NCBI RefSeq assembly: GCF_000316115.1
Contig: NZ_JH993797.1
Span: 3,086,486 to 3,150,485 of the forward strand
Source: Leptolyngbya sp. PCC 7375
Lineage (GTDB): Bacteria > Cyanobacteriota > Cyanobacteriia > Phormidesmidales > Phormidesmidaceae
Length of the DNA: 64,000 nt
Direction of reading: 5' to 3'
The position numbers were made by a program, and so were the translations under genes. The notes beneath the pieces were generated by a model. That model was given only the letters and a program-made list of their open reading frames with translations, searched no databases and was not told where the DNA came from. How positions within the stretch are numbered: the first letter of the stretch is position 1; the number at the start of each line of letters is the position of its first letter. Below, piece after piece: positions 8,167 through 16,429 of the stretch.

Positions 8167-9105
8167 ATGGGCGGTGGTGGTGGCGGATGGTCTCCCAGTT
8201 ATTCAACATCTGGGATAGATAACTTGCTCAGTCGTGCGAATCAACAAACTGATACTAAAGCATATACTTCTGAAGTAAATGGATTCTTGCAAGAAATCCT
8301 CAAAGAATATAATGTTCGTCAACGAGAAGAAATCAGAAAACACCTTGAAGTACTGCAGCAGTCAATTAATAAGGAAATTGAAGGTGCTATTGATTTACTC
8401 TTTGGTGGTTCAGTTAAGAAACATACATATCTCAAAGGATTGAGCGATGTCGATTCCCTTGTGTTGATTAACAATACATCACTTGAGAATCGATCCCCTC
8501 ATGAAGTCTTAAATTACATTGCTGAAAAAGTAAAAGAACGTTTGCCAAATACACAAGTCAACCCTCCTGGAAAACTAGCTGTTACAGTTAAGTATTCGGA
8601 CGGGATAGAGATTCAGCTATTGCCAGCACTTAAAACTAAAAGTGGATTTAAAATTATTAGTACTACTCATGAAAATCAATGGAGTAACGTTATTAGACCA
8701 CAAGCTTTTGCTAGTAAACTAACTGAAGTGAATCAAGCTTGTTCGGGTAATGTAGTCCCAGTAATAAAGCTTTTCAAAGCTATAGTGGCCAAAAAACTTC
8801 CAGCTAATTTGAAGGTCTCTGGCTATCATGCAGAATCCTTAGCAATAGAGGCATTTAAGGACTATAACGGTAGTCGTACTTATAAAGATATGCTGGCTCA
8901 TTTTTGTCGAACAGCCAGTGAACAGGTTAAGACTCCAATCAAAGACAAAACAGGTCAGTCACTACATGTAGATGATTACTTAGGCTCAACTAATAGTCGG
9001 GAAAGAAAACAAGTTTCCTCATGGTTAAGTAGAATTGACGTACGGCTACGCAATGCTGATAGTTTACAATCTTTAAAGAAATGGCAAGAGCTATTTGAAG
9101 ATTAA
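8167..9105 (+). CDS. CBASS CD-NTase (cyclic oligonucleotide synthase)
   Basis: A 312-residue nucleotidyltransferase of the OAS-like CD-NTase family, predicted to make a cyclic oligonucleotide alarm signal upon phage infection. The active-site signature is LFGGSVKKHTYLKGLSDVDS (Gly80-Gly81-Ser82 and Asp94/Asp96). The third metal-binding position is unusual: GIEIQLLPA (146-154) has Gln150 where many members have Asp, with Glu148 two residues before, a pattern I believe recurs in a CD-NTase subgroup. The protein begins MGGGGGGWSPSYSTSG, a striking glycine run that would leave an N-terminal Gly after Met removal. It sits directly after the TGT-like gene. Confidence 0.85.
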   Translation: MGGGGGGWSPSYSTSGIDNLLSRANQQTDTKAYTSEVNGFLQEILKEYNVRQREEIRKHLEVLQQSINKEIEGAIDLLFGGSVKKHTYLKGLSDVDSLVLINNTSLENRSPHEVLNYIAEKVKERLPNTQVNPPGKLAVTVKYSDGIEIQLLPALKTKSGFKIISTTHENQWSNVIRPQAFASKLTEVNQACSGNVVPVIKLFKAIVAKKLPANLKVSGYHAESLAIEAFKDYNGSRTYKDMLAHFCRTASEQVKTPIKDKTGQSLHVDDYLGSTNSRERKQVSSWLSRIDVRLRNADSLQSLKKWQELFED

Positions 9106-9295
9106 TTGAATTACTCAATTGGTATATCAGCAAGATTAAGAATAGAAAAGCATAGAGCGATTACTTTTCAAGGATAATATCTTGGGGGTTTAATATTTTT
9201 TAATGCCTGTGTAGAGATGTAATCTTTACACTGTGCTGAAGAATCTACAGTCGTTATATATTTATGCTCAAATATTCGAGTTCTTCCTAAGATTT

Positions 9296-10654
9296 ATGGA
9301 GATTCAAAATCAGAGGATTCATATTGCTGGCAGTGCAAGTAATTCTATTGAAACATCACTTCTTAAGTATGCACATGATTTGATTTTCCAGTTGGTTAAG
9401 TATCTTGCATCAGAAGGAGCCAAGTTTATTGTTGGAGTTGGAAAAGAGCCGCTCTCTGATTCAGAAACCTCGCTTTCGCTGCCTCTTATCTTCGATTGGA
9501 CTGTTTTAGCAGCTCTTGGTGAGAGCCTGAAAGAAGGAAGTGCTGATGCTGTTGACTCTCATGGCCGGTTAATAACTACGGTAGCTACTAGTAAATTGAA
9601 TTCTCAAATTCCAGAATCTCGTCGAGAATTATGGGATTTTCTTCTAAACTTTAAGTCTGTTGAACTAGAATTTCTTAGGCATGGTTTATCTTCGGGTGCA
9701 TTGCGTCGTCAGAAACTTTCTTCTAAAGGAGATATTCTAATTGTCATTGGTGGTGGAGAAGGTGTGGAACATCTTGCCGAAGATGAATACATTGCTAAAT
9801 CGAAACCTGTAATTCCCTTCGACTTAAGTATTGGGTCGAGTTGTTATGACGGTAGCGGAGGAGCCTGTCGATTAGCAAAGGAAGCCCTTGCAAATCCTAA
9901 TCGATTTATTTGCGTTTCTGATACCACGCTGGCAGGTAGTCTTTTATCCGGATTGTCTACACTACAAGGAAGACAACCAATAAGTAAAGTTGTTCAATCC
10001 ACAGTCACATTAATTCGATCTATTGAACCATATCAACAAGATACTCCTTCGAATAGAAAGGTTTCAGAGATATCGGGCGACTCTACTCCTAGAAAACTCT
10101 TATTCCTCGCTTCAAGTCCTTTAGATGAAGCACGGCTGCGACTAGATCAGGAGTCTCGGGAAATATCCGAAGGATTAAGACGATCGACATATGGGAACCA
10201 ATACAGTATGGATCAACGTTGGGCAGTCCGTCCTGATGATTTTCGGAGAGCATTGCTTGATAGCAATCCTAATATCGTCCATTTCTCTGGTCATGGAGCA
10301 GGGTCAGCAGGATTGATATTAGAAGATGTTTTAGGAAATGCGAAACCAGTACCAACAAATGCAACTGCAGATTTATTCAGACTCTTTGTTGACCGAGGGT
10401 TAGAGTGTGTAGTTTTAAATGCTTGTTACTCGGAGACTCAGGCAAAAGCCATTGTTCAATACGTTCCTTACGTTATCGGAATGAGTAACTTAATTGGAGA
10501 TGCTGCAGCTATAAAGTTTGCCGTTGGTTTTTATGATGCATTAGGAGCAAATTGGCCTTACAGAGATGCTTATGAGTTAGGATGCAATGCGATAGAATTT
10601 GACGATATAACAAAAGATCTTATTCCTGTTTTTTACGCAAAGAATGGCAACTAA
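9296..10654 (+). CDS. SLOG-CHAT fusion, candidate CBASS effector protease
   Basis: A 452-residue two-domain protein. Residues about 5-235 look like a SLOG/STALD (LOG-like Rossmann) sensor: RIHIAGSAS at 7-15, GAKFIVGVGK at 41-50 and a glycine motif VIGGGEGVEHLAE at 150-162. Such domains bind nucleotide-derived signals in other defence proteins. Residues about 265-450 form a CHAT (caspase HetF-associated) protease with catalytic His333 in SGHG and Cys377 in LNACYSE. It follows the CD-NTase after 190 bp, on the same strand. I infer that the sensor binds the CD-NTase product and switches on the protease. A GTG frame reaches to 9233, but the SLOG domain starts right after the ATG at 9296. Confidence 0.78.
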   Translation: MEIQNQRIHIAGSASNSIETSLLKYAHDLIFQLVKYLASEGAKFIVGVGKEPLSDSETSLSLPLIFDWTVLAALGESLKEGSADAVDSHGRLITTVATSKLNSQIPESRRELWDFLLNFKSVELEFLRHGLSSGALRRQKLSSKGDILIVIGGGEGVEHLAEDEYIAKSKPVIPFDLSIGSSCYDGSGGACRLAKEALANPNRFICVSDTTLAGSLLSGLSTLQGRQPISKVVQSTVTLIRSIEPYQQDTPSNRKVSEISGDSTPRKLLFLASSPLDEARLRLDQESREISEGLRRSTYGNQYSMDQRWAVRPDDFRRALLDSNPNIVHFSGHGAGSAGLILEDVLGNAKPVPTNATADLFRLFVDRGLECVVLNACYSETQAKAIVQYVPYVIGMSNLIGDAAAIKFAVGFYDALGANWPYRDAYELGCNAIEFDDITKDLIPVFYAKNGN

Positions 10655-10670
10655 TACCAATTTAATTTGA

Positions 10671-10711
10671 GTCCAGGCAAAATGCGATCTCTGCCTGGGA
10701 CAAGATTTTTA
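10671..10711 (+). terminator. Probable terminator of the defence operon
   Basis: A stem of GTCCAGGCA with TGCCTGGGAC (one bulged base), 10671-10701, followed shortly by ATTTTTA. It begins 16 bases after the effector stop codon. Confidence 0.5.
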
Positions 10712-10820
10712 GAGGATTTATTGTGCTCATTTTTATATCGTTTTGGTATAAGGGAAAGAAAAGCAGGAATTTCTAGAGTTCTCTTTCCATTTGTACTAGA
10801 CGACATCACATATGAGGTAA

Positions 10821-11951
10821 CTAAAACTCCGGCAATCGAGGCCGACTATTCACACTACCCGCATAATTCTCATACAGTGTCTGCACATCATGCCCCGTCA
10901 GCTGCGCCACCTCCACCGGATTCATCCCCATATCCAGCGCATGGGAAATAAACGTATGCCTTGTATTGTAAGGCTTCCGATAATCAACCTCGGACTCTGC
11001 TAAAACCGAAGTCCAGGCCCGATTCCTAAAATTATGATCATCGATCGCACCGCCCTTCAAAGACCTAAACACCAATCCATCTGGTTCAGGCTTCTCAGGC
11101 CGTCTCCGCAATAACATCTGCTTCAGCTTTTCAGACAATGAGATCGTCCGCGCCCGATTTGTTTTCGTCGCTTTTCGTACCCCACGGGTCAGCGACTCCC
11201 CAATCCAGATAGAACTGCAATCATCCGTCAGATGCTTCCAACGCAGACCGACCGCCTCAGCAGTCCGGCAGCCAGTACCAAACAAAAACTCCACATAATC
11301 CGTGTAGTAACTGTAATAGCGACTTTTCTTAAACCCCTCAACGATGGCAGTCATTTCCTCGCGAGTAAAAGGCTTAGGCATCTGTTTCGGCTCAACCCGC
11401 ACCCGCAAAACCATATCCACCCAAGGATTCGACTGTCCTGCCTCTAAATGATCATCAGCAATACCCCAGTCCCAGGCCGCTCGGATCAAAGTAAGCCGCT
11501 CCCGGCAAACCATGGGCGATAGCTTTTGCTTCGTCAGCCATTCCATAAATTGCTCTGCGGCCTTTTCATCAATGGCAGCCGCAACCCGGTTTTCAAAGTA
11601 GCGCTCCAAATATTTCAGCGTTGCATCGTACTTATCCAAGCTTCTAGGCAATAACCGCTTCGCCTTGTACTCCATAAAAAGCTCGAAAAGGCTTACCACA
11701 GAAAGGCCTTCGCTATTTCGGGTATGAGGCTTGTACTTTTTCAGGGTGAGGTCAAAGTTGCCCGACGCAATATCCAGCTCAATGATCGTCGCCTTTTGCT
11801 GTGCCACCTGGCGGTTAACCTTAGAGTCTGGAAGCCCTATGGATAACGCGTAGCGCTTACCCAGGTGTCGCCACCTGAGCCTCAATCGCCCTTGATATTC
11901 CTCAATTGAAACGGTGCCTTTGGGCGATTTTCTTCGGGTCGTTTGTGGCAT
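10821..11951 (-). CDS. Tyrosine recombinase (integrase of island B)
   Basis: A 376-residue phage-type integrase. The C-terminal catalytic domain shows the R-H-R-H-Y set: Arg in FLFGTGCRTAEAVGLRW, His-x-x-Arg-type box in YNTRHTFISHALDMG, His in VAQLTGHDVQ and Tyr in LYENYAG. The N-terminus (RLRLRWRHLGKRYALSIGLP) is an arm-type DNA-binding domain. It lies 140 bp from the 45-bp repeat of the tRNA-Pro 3' end at 12092-12136, the usual place of an integrase next to its attachment site. It is clearly homologous to the island A integrase at 25552-26733 but diverged, so two related elements use one tRNA gene. Confidence 0.9.
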   Translation of the reverse strand: MPQTTRRKSPKGTVSIEEYQGRLRLRWRHLGKRYALSIGLPDSKVNRQVAQQKATIIELDIASGNFDLTLKKYKPHTRNSEGLSVVSLFELFMEYKAKRLLPRSLDKYDATLKYLERYFENRVAAAIDEKAAEQFMEWLTKQKLSPMVCRERLTLIRAAWDWGIADDHLEAGQSNPWVDMVLRVRVEPKQMPKPFTREEMTAIVEGFKKSRYYSYYTDYVEFLFGTGCRTAEAVGLRWKHLTDDCSSIWIGESLTRGVRKATKTNRARTISLSEKLKQMLLRRRPEKPEPDGLVFRSLKGGAIDDHNFRNRAWTSVLAESEVDYRKPYNTRHTFISHALDMGMNPVEVAQLTGHDVQTLYENYAGSVNSRPRLPEF

Positions 11952-12062
11952 CTTTCATACCCAACTCATACCCAAATGCTACCCAAACTGACCAAAAGTG
12001 ACCCAATATTTTGATGAACCCACCCCATAAGGCAAGGCTTAAAATGCTTGATAGATATGACA

Positions 12063-12085
12063 AAACCCGCTCAATGAGCGGGTTT
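12063..12085 (-). terminator. Terminator-like hairpin beside the distal att repeat
   Basis: A perfect 10-bp stem AAACCCGCTC / GAGCGGGTTT with a 3-base loop. Its place relative to the att repeat is the same as that of the hairpin at 26778-26801 next to the intact tRNA gene, although the sequences differ. Confidence 0.6.
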
Positions 12086-12091
12086 CAATTA

Positions 12092-12136
12092 AATCGGAGC
12101 GGCGGGATTTGAACCCACGACCCCTACTACCCCAAA
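12092..12136. repeat. att site: 45-bp direct repeat of tRNA-Pro 3' end (distal copy)
   Basis: These 45 bases are identical to 26806-26850, the 3' part of the tRNA-Pro(GGG) gene from the discriminator to the anticodon loop, in the same orientation. After the repeat the sequence diverges and there is no 5' half, so this is not a tRNA gene. It is the junction left by site-specific integration and is shared by island A (right) and island B (left). Confidence 0.9.
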
Positions 12137-12230
12137 ATCACTCGATGTTGCATGAAACGTATGTATGTCATGTGATTGAGCAAAATAACGTTTAAGCGTG
12201 GTCCAGTTATCGACTATTTACTTAGTTTGT

Positions 12231-12989
12231 TCAATTGTCTAATTTAGCTTCCCTGAGGCCATAAATTAAGCCTAGAAAACTAATGACAGAAACGACCACC
12301 TTGCCGATCCATTCCAATGATTCCTGGTCGCCTCCGAGCAATACCCAAGCAGAGATAAACCCCAATACGGCAATGGCTATCAGGATTCGCCTGAGGATTT
12401 TTTCGCGGGCATCTTGAGCCAGGTTCACTCGTTGCTGTTTCGTCAGTTCATTCTGCACGACTTGAATTGAATTGTTCAGAGTGTGAGCAAATTTACTGGT
12501 TTGCTCAAGCCGCTGTTTGAGATCGGATACGGCCCACGTTAATTGTTCGACCCGCTCATCAGCCGTTTTCAGTTCCTGCTCAAGGAACTCATGCTCTAGC
12601 CCCATGGTCTCGAATTCCATGCCGTCAGCTTTCGTTGACGGCATTTCGACATACAGTCGATACCCCGAGATGGCAGGAAATAGCTCAACCTGAAGCCCTG
12701 GGTAGAAACGTATGGGGTTGTAAATGCGACGACCATGGTGATAGCAACCATTTTCACTCGGCTTTTGACCACTGCCATCCTGAAGCCAAATCTCACCCTC
12801 ACTGTCCTTGTAGAGGGTGGCATGGATTCTAGAGACAGACCTAAAGTAGGTAGTCCGAGGGTCAACACCAACCGCAATGGGATAGGTGGCCTCTGGGCTC
12901 TTACCAATCGTGGCAGGCAAGTTGTCTACATCAATGTTGGTTGTATGTGGCCGTCGCCCTGGCCGTTCTTCGATCAATGACAACATCAT
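12231..12989 (-). CDS. FHA-domain membrane protein with coiled coil
   Basis: A 252-residue protein. Residues about 25-115 fit a forkhead-associated (phosphothreonine-binding) domain: GKSPEATYPIAV, then SVSRIHATLYKDSEGEIWLQ and the late NGCYHHGRRI. Residues about 127-195 are a coiled coil. Two hydrophobic segments near the C-terminus (ILIAIAVLGFISAWVLLGG and VVVSVISFLGLIYGL) would anchor it in a membrane. It is the last gene of the nine-gene operon, 54 bases after the previous one, with AAGGGGAAGG before the start. No kinase is encoded in the island, so the phosphoprotein partner would be from the host. FHA assignment is moderately sure, its role unknown. Confidence 0.65.
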   Translation of the reverse strand: MMLSLIEERPGRRPHTTNIDVDNLPATIGKSPEATYPIAVGVDPRTTYFRSVSRIHATLYKDSEGEIWLQDGSGQKPSENGCYHHGRRIYNPIRFYPGLQVELFPAISGYRLYVEMPSTKADGMEFETMGLEHEFLEQELKTADERVEQLTWAVSDLKQRLEQTSKFAHTLNNSIQVVQNELTKQQRVNLAQDAREKILRRILIAIAVLGFISAWVLLGGDQESLEWIGKVVVSVISFLGLIYGLREAKLDN

Positions 12990-13043
12990 GCCTTCCCCTT
13001 CCCGTCGCCTTAGCCTATGCTCAATGATTTTCAGGACTTGAGC

Positions 13044-13241
13044 TTAATCGTCTGGCTGTAAACAGGAGCCAGCATAAAAAACCGTGTGGTCAGTGAGGTT
13101 TTTTATTTCCAGACACCCGTCATGAATTGACAATTCAACCGCCTGATTGTTGAGGCTAATCAAGAGCGTTTGCAGCTGCTTGACAGGTAATTTTGCATTC
13201 CCCATAGGAGCAATCTGCCCAGGGGGAATACTGCTGATCAT
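13044..13241 (-). CDS. Small unrecognised protein of island A operon
   Basis: A 65-residue protein, predicted mixed alpha/beta, starting MISSIPPGQIAPMGNAKLPV. I chose the ATG at 13241 because it overlaps the upstream stop codon as ATGA, the same coupling seen at the two preceding junctions in this operon; a longer frame to 13271 would overlap by 34 bases. No family is recognised. It lies between the CRISPR-matched 294-residue gene and the FHA gene. Confidence 0.6.
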   Translation of the reverse strand: MISSIPPGQIAPMGNAKLPVKQLQTLLISLNNQAVELSIHDGCLEIKNLTDHTVFYAGSCLQPDD

Positions 13242-14122
13242 CGCTTCTGTATGTGACACCAACATTCCCACCAGCTCAGCCGTTTATCCTGATTCGAATC
13301 TGCGTACTCAACCCCAACGCTAACCGTGAGCGGTGACGTCACAAAAAAGACCGCTCGGCCTATGGATTCCCGGATTTTGCCGGGTTCTTTACCCGGTTCA
13401 GCCACACCCACCGAGCTTTTATTCAGTGGCTCTAACGTGCTGCTATCCAAGATGGCAATCACGGCATGTCCTTCCATGGTTGAAAAATGGATTCGATACC
13501 AAATATCGAAGGTGCCAATAGGCAGTGTGATGTCTTTCCCATCGGGCGATAACGCGATATCGTCACCAATTCGATAGCAAACATCATCAGAGGCTCTAGG
13601 GGTCGTCGTCCACGGTATTTTTCGATTGGTCTCTTTAGTCGAGATAAACAAATCGCTTGCCTGCTCAGGCACCGTTAAATAGACTTCCTGATCGGGGCTA
13701 GTGCCGGGGTCTGTAGCTGTTTCACCCACTTCATCGGCATAGCCAAGGATAGTGATGTCGTCGGTAGTCGCTCGGCGTTCGGGGGTCGCCAGGGTGGCCC
13801 CTAGAATGACATTGGGGGAGACTCGTAGCCCTTCCCCGCCGCCCAGCAATTCCAATAAATCAACGCGCTTGACGCTGGGCTTTAGCCTCAGGTTTTGAAC
13901 CAGGGTGAAACGTTCCCCGTCTGAGTCTTCAATCCAGATGTTAATGTCCTGTAACGTTTTGAGGCCGGTAAAAATAGCCAGCTCAATAATTCTTCCGCTA
14001 TAGACCGTGTTAAACCTCAAACTTGAGCTTTCAAGCGTGCCAGGTTGGTAGAACCGTAGCTCAGCAATCGGTACGCCTGGTCGAAATGCTTTGATGATTT
14101 GGACAGACCGGGTAAATGTCAT
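13238..14122 (-). CDS. Unrecognised 294-residue beta-rich protein, matched by a CRISPR spacer
   Basis: The sequence (start MTFTRSVQIIKAFRPGVPIA) is rich in alternating hydrophobic residues and turns, with no signal peptide or membrane segment, suggesting a beta-rich structural or binding protein. It overlaps the upstream gene by ATGA. The codons for about residues 138-148 (PGTSPDQEVYL) are the place matched by the terminal spacer of the CRISPR array at 36693. The crRNA would be antisense to this mRNA. No family is recognised. Its status as a spacer target and its tightly packed operon make a virion or element-specific protein likely, by inference. Confidence 0.65.
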   Translation of the reverse strand: MTFTRSVQIIKAFRPGVPIAELRFYQPGTLESSSLRFNTVYSGRIIELAIFTGLKTLQDINIWIEDSDGERFTLVQNLRLKPSVKRVDLLELLGGGEGLRVSPNVILGATLATPERRATTDDITILGYADEVGETATDPGTSPDQEVYLTVPEQASDLFISTKETNRKIPWTTTPRASDDVCYRIGDDIALSPDGKDITLPIGTFDIWYRIHFSTMEGHAVIAILDSSTLEPLNKSSVGVAEPGKEPGKIRESIGRAVFFVTSPLTVSVGVEYADSNQDKRLSWWECWCHIQKR

Positions 14123-14628
14123 AGCAAGTCAATCTTGGCCTCTATGGTCACAAGTTGCGCTCTGGCGGCGTCGATTCTCTCCTCAATACTGTTTGTGGCC
14201 TGGCCCCGAAATGCATAGATGCCAAAGCTGAACTCGGGTATCCACGGCAGGGGAGAGAAACTAATGCGTAAGTCGGATGAGACGGGTTGGAAGATAAACA
14301 GCTCCAGGCTTTGATTAAGCCGGAGTCGCTGACGGCCTATGACAATCGACTCTACGCCGGTACTACTTTCCCAGATGTCTGGATCATCAATGGTGGCCCC
14401 TATGGCCACCTGGATGATATCCGCGCAGTTGTACCAAGTAGCTGGAGCTTGGGCATAACTAGCGGCAACTGCCAGGATGTGCGTATCAAAGACTATCGGG
14501 ATGTCGAACGTGTCTATCAATCGGCGGTGGTTCTTACGAAACCTTAGCCGCTCTGGTTCTGCCACAACCGTATCGAGATAGGCTAACTCCCATTTCCCAG
14601 TTCCCGTAACGTCAATCTGCAAGCTCAT
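14119..14628 (-). CDS. Unrecognised 169-residue protein of island A operon
   Basis: Begins MSLQIDVTGTGKWELAYLDT and appears beta-rich up to residue 140, ending in a helical segment (EERIDAARAQLVTIEAKIDL). The start at 14628 overlaps the previous stop as ATGA; the in-frame ATG further upstream has no such coupling. It is coupled in the same way to the 294-residue gene that follows, so the two are probably made in fixed ratio. No family recognised; the beta-rich body plus C-terminal helix would fit a structural protein, but nothing proves it. Confidence 0.6.
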   Translation of the reverse strand: MSLQIDVTGTGKWELAYLDTVVAEPERLRFRKNHRRLIDTFDIPIVFDTHILAVAASYAQAPATWYNCADIIQVAIGATIDDPDIWESSTGVESIVIGRQRLRLNQSLELFIFQPVSSDLRISFSPLPWIPEFSFGIYAFRGQATNSIEERIDAARAQLVTIEAKIDLL

Positions 14629-14873
14629 AGATAAGTTATTCCATTGACCCAATCGTCATGGGCATGGATGGCGTCTATGCCATGGTCATCCAGCAGCATG
14701 AGATAGTCATCCCAGTTGAGTTTCCCTTGGATGAACTGCTGGAGCGCAAAGGAACGCTCTGCCATTTGACCCGCCGCTATCATGATTTCTTCAGGTGTTT
14801 GGTGGTCGAAGATGATCAGCGGCGTGGCCAAATGGTTAGCTAGTTCTTTCCTGTCTAGCTCAAGCATTTTCAT
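14625..14873 (-). CDS. Small helical acidic protein of island A operon
   Basis: An 82-residue, largely helical and acidic protein starting MKMLELDRKELANHLATPLI. Its ATG shares one base with the upstream stop (TAATG), and its own stop overlaps the next start (ATGA), so it is translationally coupled on both sides. It has no membrane segment or known motif. Small coupled helical proteins of this kind are often chaperones or adaptors for the neighbouring larger protein, but that is only a suggestion. Confidence 0.6.
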   Translation of the reverse strand: MKMLELDRKELANHLATPLIIFDHQTPEEIMIAAGQMAERSFALQQFIQGKLNWDDYLMLLDDHGIDAIHAHDDWVNGITYL

Positions 14874-15478
14874 TAGTCAGTATCGAGGGTGTAGTCTTCA
14901 GCTTCAGGTTCCATCCACATCCGACCGTTTTCTCTGATTTCAGTTCGGATCGCGGCCAAGTCAGCAATTGTCTGAGCCGCAGCCCTCAAATCAGCCGCTG
15001 TGAAATCACCCGTTTTCTGTGAAATAGGCGCGGTATAGCTACTGCGTGCGGTCCCTTCACCACTCTTGGTGTAGCTGAGGTAACGAGTTCCCCAAGGCGT
15101 ACGCTTAGCAACGGGCGTTGTTGCGCCTAAAACAGCGTGTATTTTGGAAATCTCAAATTTAGTGACCTCGATATAGTCTGCTAAATCTGCGTATTCCAAC
15201 CCTAATCGCGTGTTGGCAGCGGTCAGCTCGCCGGTATCGGCAACCCCTTCGAACCACTTGACAGCGGTTTCTGATGCACGAACAAGAAGGCTGGCATGTA
15301 CTGGCGTAGCACCAATTTTTTGATTCAGTGACCGGTAACCAACCTGGATTCGGGGCAACGATTCCACGTTGGAGTTAAACGTATCGGTACTATCGTTGCG
15401 CGTCGCATAGTAGGTCTCTCGGGCTTCAGCTTGAGCAGCGCGACGGCGCAATACCCAGCTTGGTTCTCGTCTGGCCAT
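14873..15478 (-). CDS. Unrecognised 201-residue protein of island A operon
   Basis: The N-terminus is strongly basic (MARREPSWVLRRRAAQAEAR) and the C-terminus acidic (MEPEAEDYTLDTD). The middle holds helical stretches and a Gly/Ser/Tyr-rich loop around residue 128-145 (TRYLSYTKSGEGTARSSYTA). No signal peptide, membrane segment or catalytic motif is visible. It follows the 279-residue gene after a 111-bp gap that shows no separate gene. A nucleic-acid or capsid-type role would fit the basic N-terminus but is unproven. Confidence 0.55.
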   Translation of the reverse strand: MARREPSWVLRRRAAQAEARETYYATRNDSTDTFNSNVESLPRIQVGYRSLNQKIGATPVHASLLVRASETAVKWFEGVADTGELTAANTRLGLEYADLADYIEVTKFEISKIHAVLGATTPVAKRTPWGTRYLSYTKSGEGTARSSYTAPISQKTGDFTAADLRAAAQTIADLAAIRTEIRENGRMWMEPEAEDYTLDTD

Positions 15479-15589
15479 AGTAAATTATCTGAGGTGAATC
15501 ACCCCCGTTATAACCACTGGAATCACTAAAGTTTTTGGCCGGAAAGGCTATACCTTTCTAAGCAAAGTTCTCTATTATTTCCTGTTGAG

Positions 15590-16429
15590 TTAGCTTGCAA
15601 GTGAGTTTAATAATAATCCTGAGCGATCTACCAAAATAATAGGATTTTGCAGGCCATGGATATGCAGTTTCGCCCACTGAAAACGCACGTCTGCGACCGG
15701 CCTAACACGGGAAATCCGACGGTTTTTCCCATACACCCGCTCGATATCAGGAACAGTTGGATAAGCTGCCGCTGGTTCAGCGCTGACCTCATGATTAAAG
15801 TAAGCCCAATTAGGTGTGTCATTTTGGATGTCTAAGACTTGCTCGACCACACGACGGCCTTCAGCTTCTGCACGACACAGTAGTTGTAGCTGATATCCTT
15901 TATTCCAATCGGTATATGAGCAAAGTTCACGCCCTTTTTTCCAGATAAAACCGCCGCCTGTAACAAAATTAGTTTTGATTCGGTTGGCGTAGGTTAACGC
16001 AATCGGTTCTGTGATGGTGGACGCATCATGATCCATCAGCCTGAACGAGATACGCCCCTCAACAGGAGCATAACCCGCTTCAACATCTCCAATATCCTCT
16101 GTAAATCGAAGCACAATCTGCGGTTTAAGCTTTCGATGGACATTAGTCTTGTAACGACTGACTCCAATGCCATCGCTGCCACCGCTGAGCAGTTGCTCTG
16201 CGAACCTACCTCGCAATGTTTCAAATAGCAGTATTCGACCGATGGTCATGTTGAAGGAGTCATCATCACGATGTTCACAAGCCAAGGCAAGGCTGTTCCG
16301 AGGTGTATTGATGTCTAAGTCACCATCCAAGTCGATATCCCGAAACCATTCGCGAATCTCGGTTCGAAAGGTTCGGCGGATGGTGTCTTGGAGGTGTTCA
16401 ACTGGGCTGAAGTTGTCAGGGAGTGGCAT
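15590..16429 (-). CDS. Unrecognised 279-residue protein of island A operon
   Basis: Starts MPLPDNFSPVEHLQDTIRRT. The middle is beta-rich with repeated receptor-like strands (IVLRFTEDIGDVEAGYAPVE, ISFRLMDHDAS). I chose the ATG at 16429, 12 bases after GGAG; the ATG at 16441 abuts the GGAG directly. The gene overlaps the end of the 910-residue gene by 14 bases, so it is downstream in the same transcript. No family recognised. It has no membrane segment or signal peptide, and no obvious catalytic residues. Confidence 0.55.
   Translation of the reverse strand: MPLPDNFSPVEHLQDTIRRTFRTEIREWFRDIDLDGDLDINTPRNSLALACEHRDDDSFNMTIGRILLFETLRGRFAEQLLSGGSDGIGVSRYKTNVHRKLKPQIVLRFTEDIGDVEAGYAPVEGRISFRLMDHDASTITEPIALTYANRIKTNFVTGGGFIWKKGRELCSYTDWNKGYQLQLLCRAEAEGRRVVEQVLDIQNDTPNWAYFNHEVSAEPAAAYPTVPDIERVYGKNRRISRVRPVADVRFQWAKLHIHGLQNPIILVDRSGLLLNSLAS

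Larger units (their letters stand above)
1..12136. mobile_element. Island B: integrative element at tRNA-Pro, left end outside window
   Basis: The stretch holds phage- and plasmid-type genes (DUF3987 replication protein, Ner-like and S24 regulators, integrase), an insertion sequence and a defence operon. Its right end is the 45-bp tRNA-Pro direct repeat at 12092-12136, next to the integrase at 10821-11951. No further copy of the repeat was seen to the left, so the other boundary is probably outside the window. The extent given is a minimum and the IS110 fragment at the edge may or may not belong to it. Confidence 0.6.

Noticed and set aside
14496..14506. 11-base match of another spacer (near 36475) to the 169-residue island A gene
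   Set aside because: With 28 spacers and 64 kb on two strands, 11-base matches are expected by chance, and the rest of the spacer does not align.
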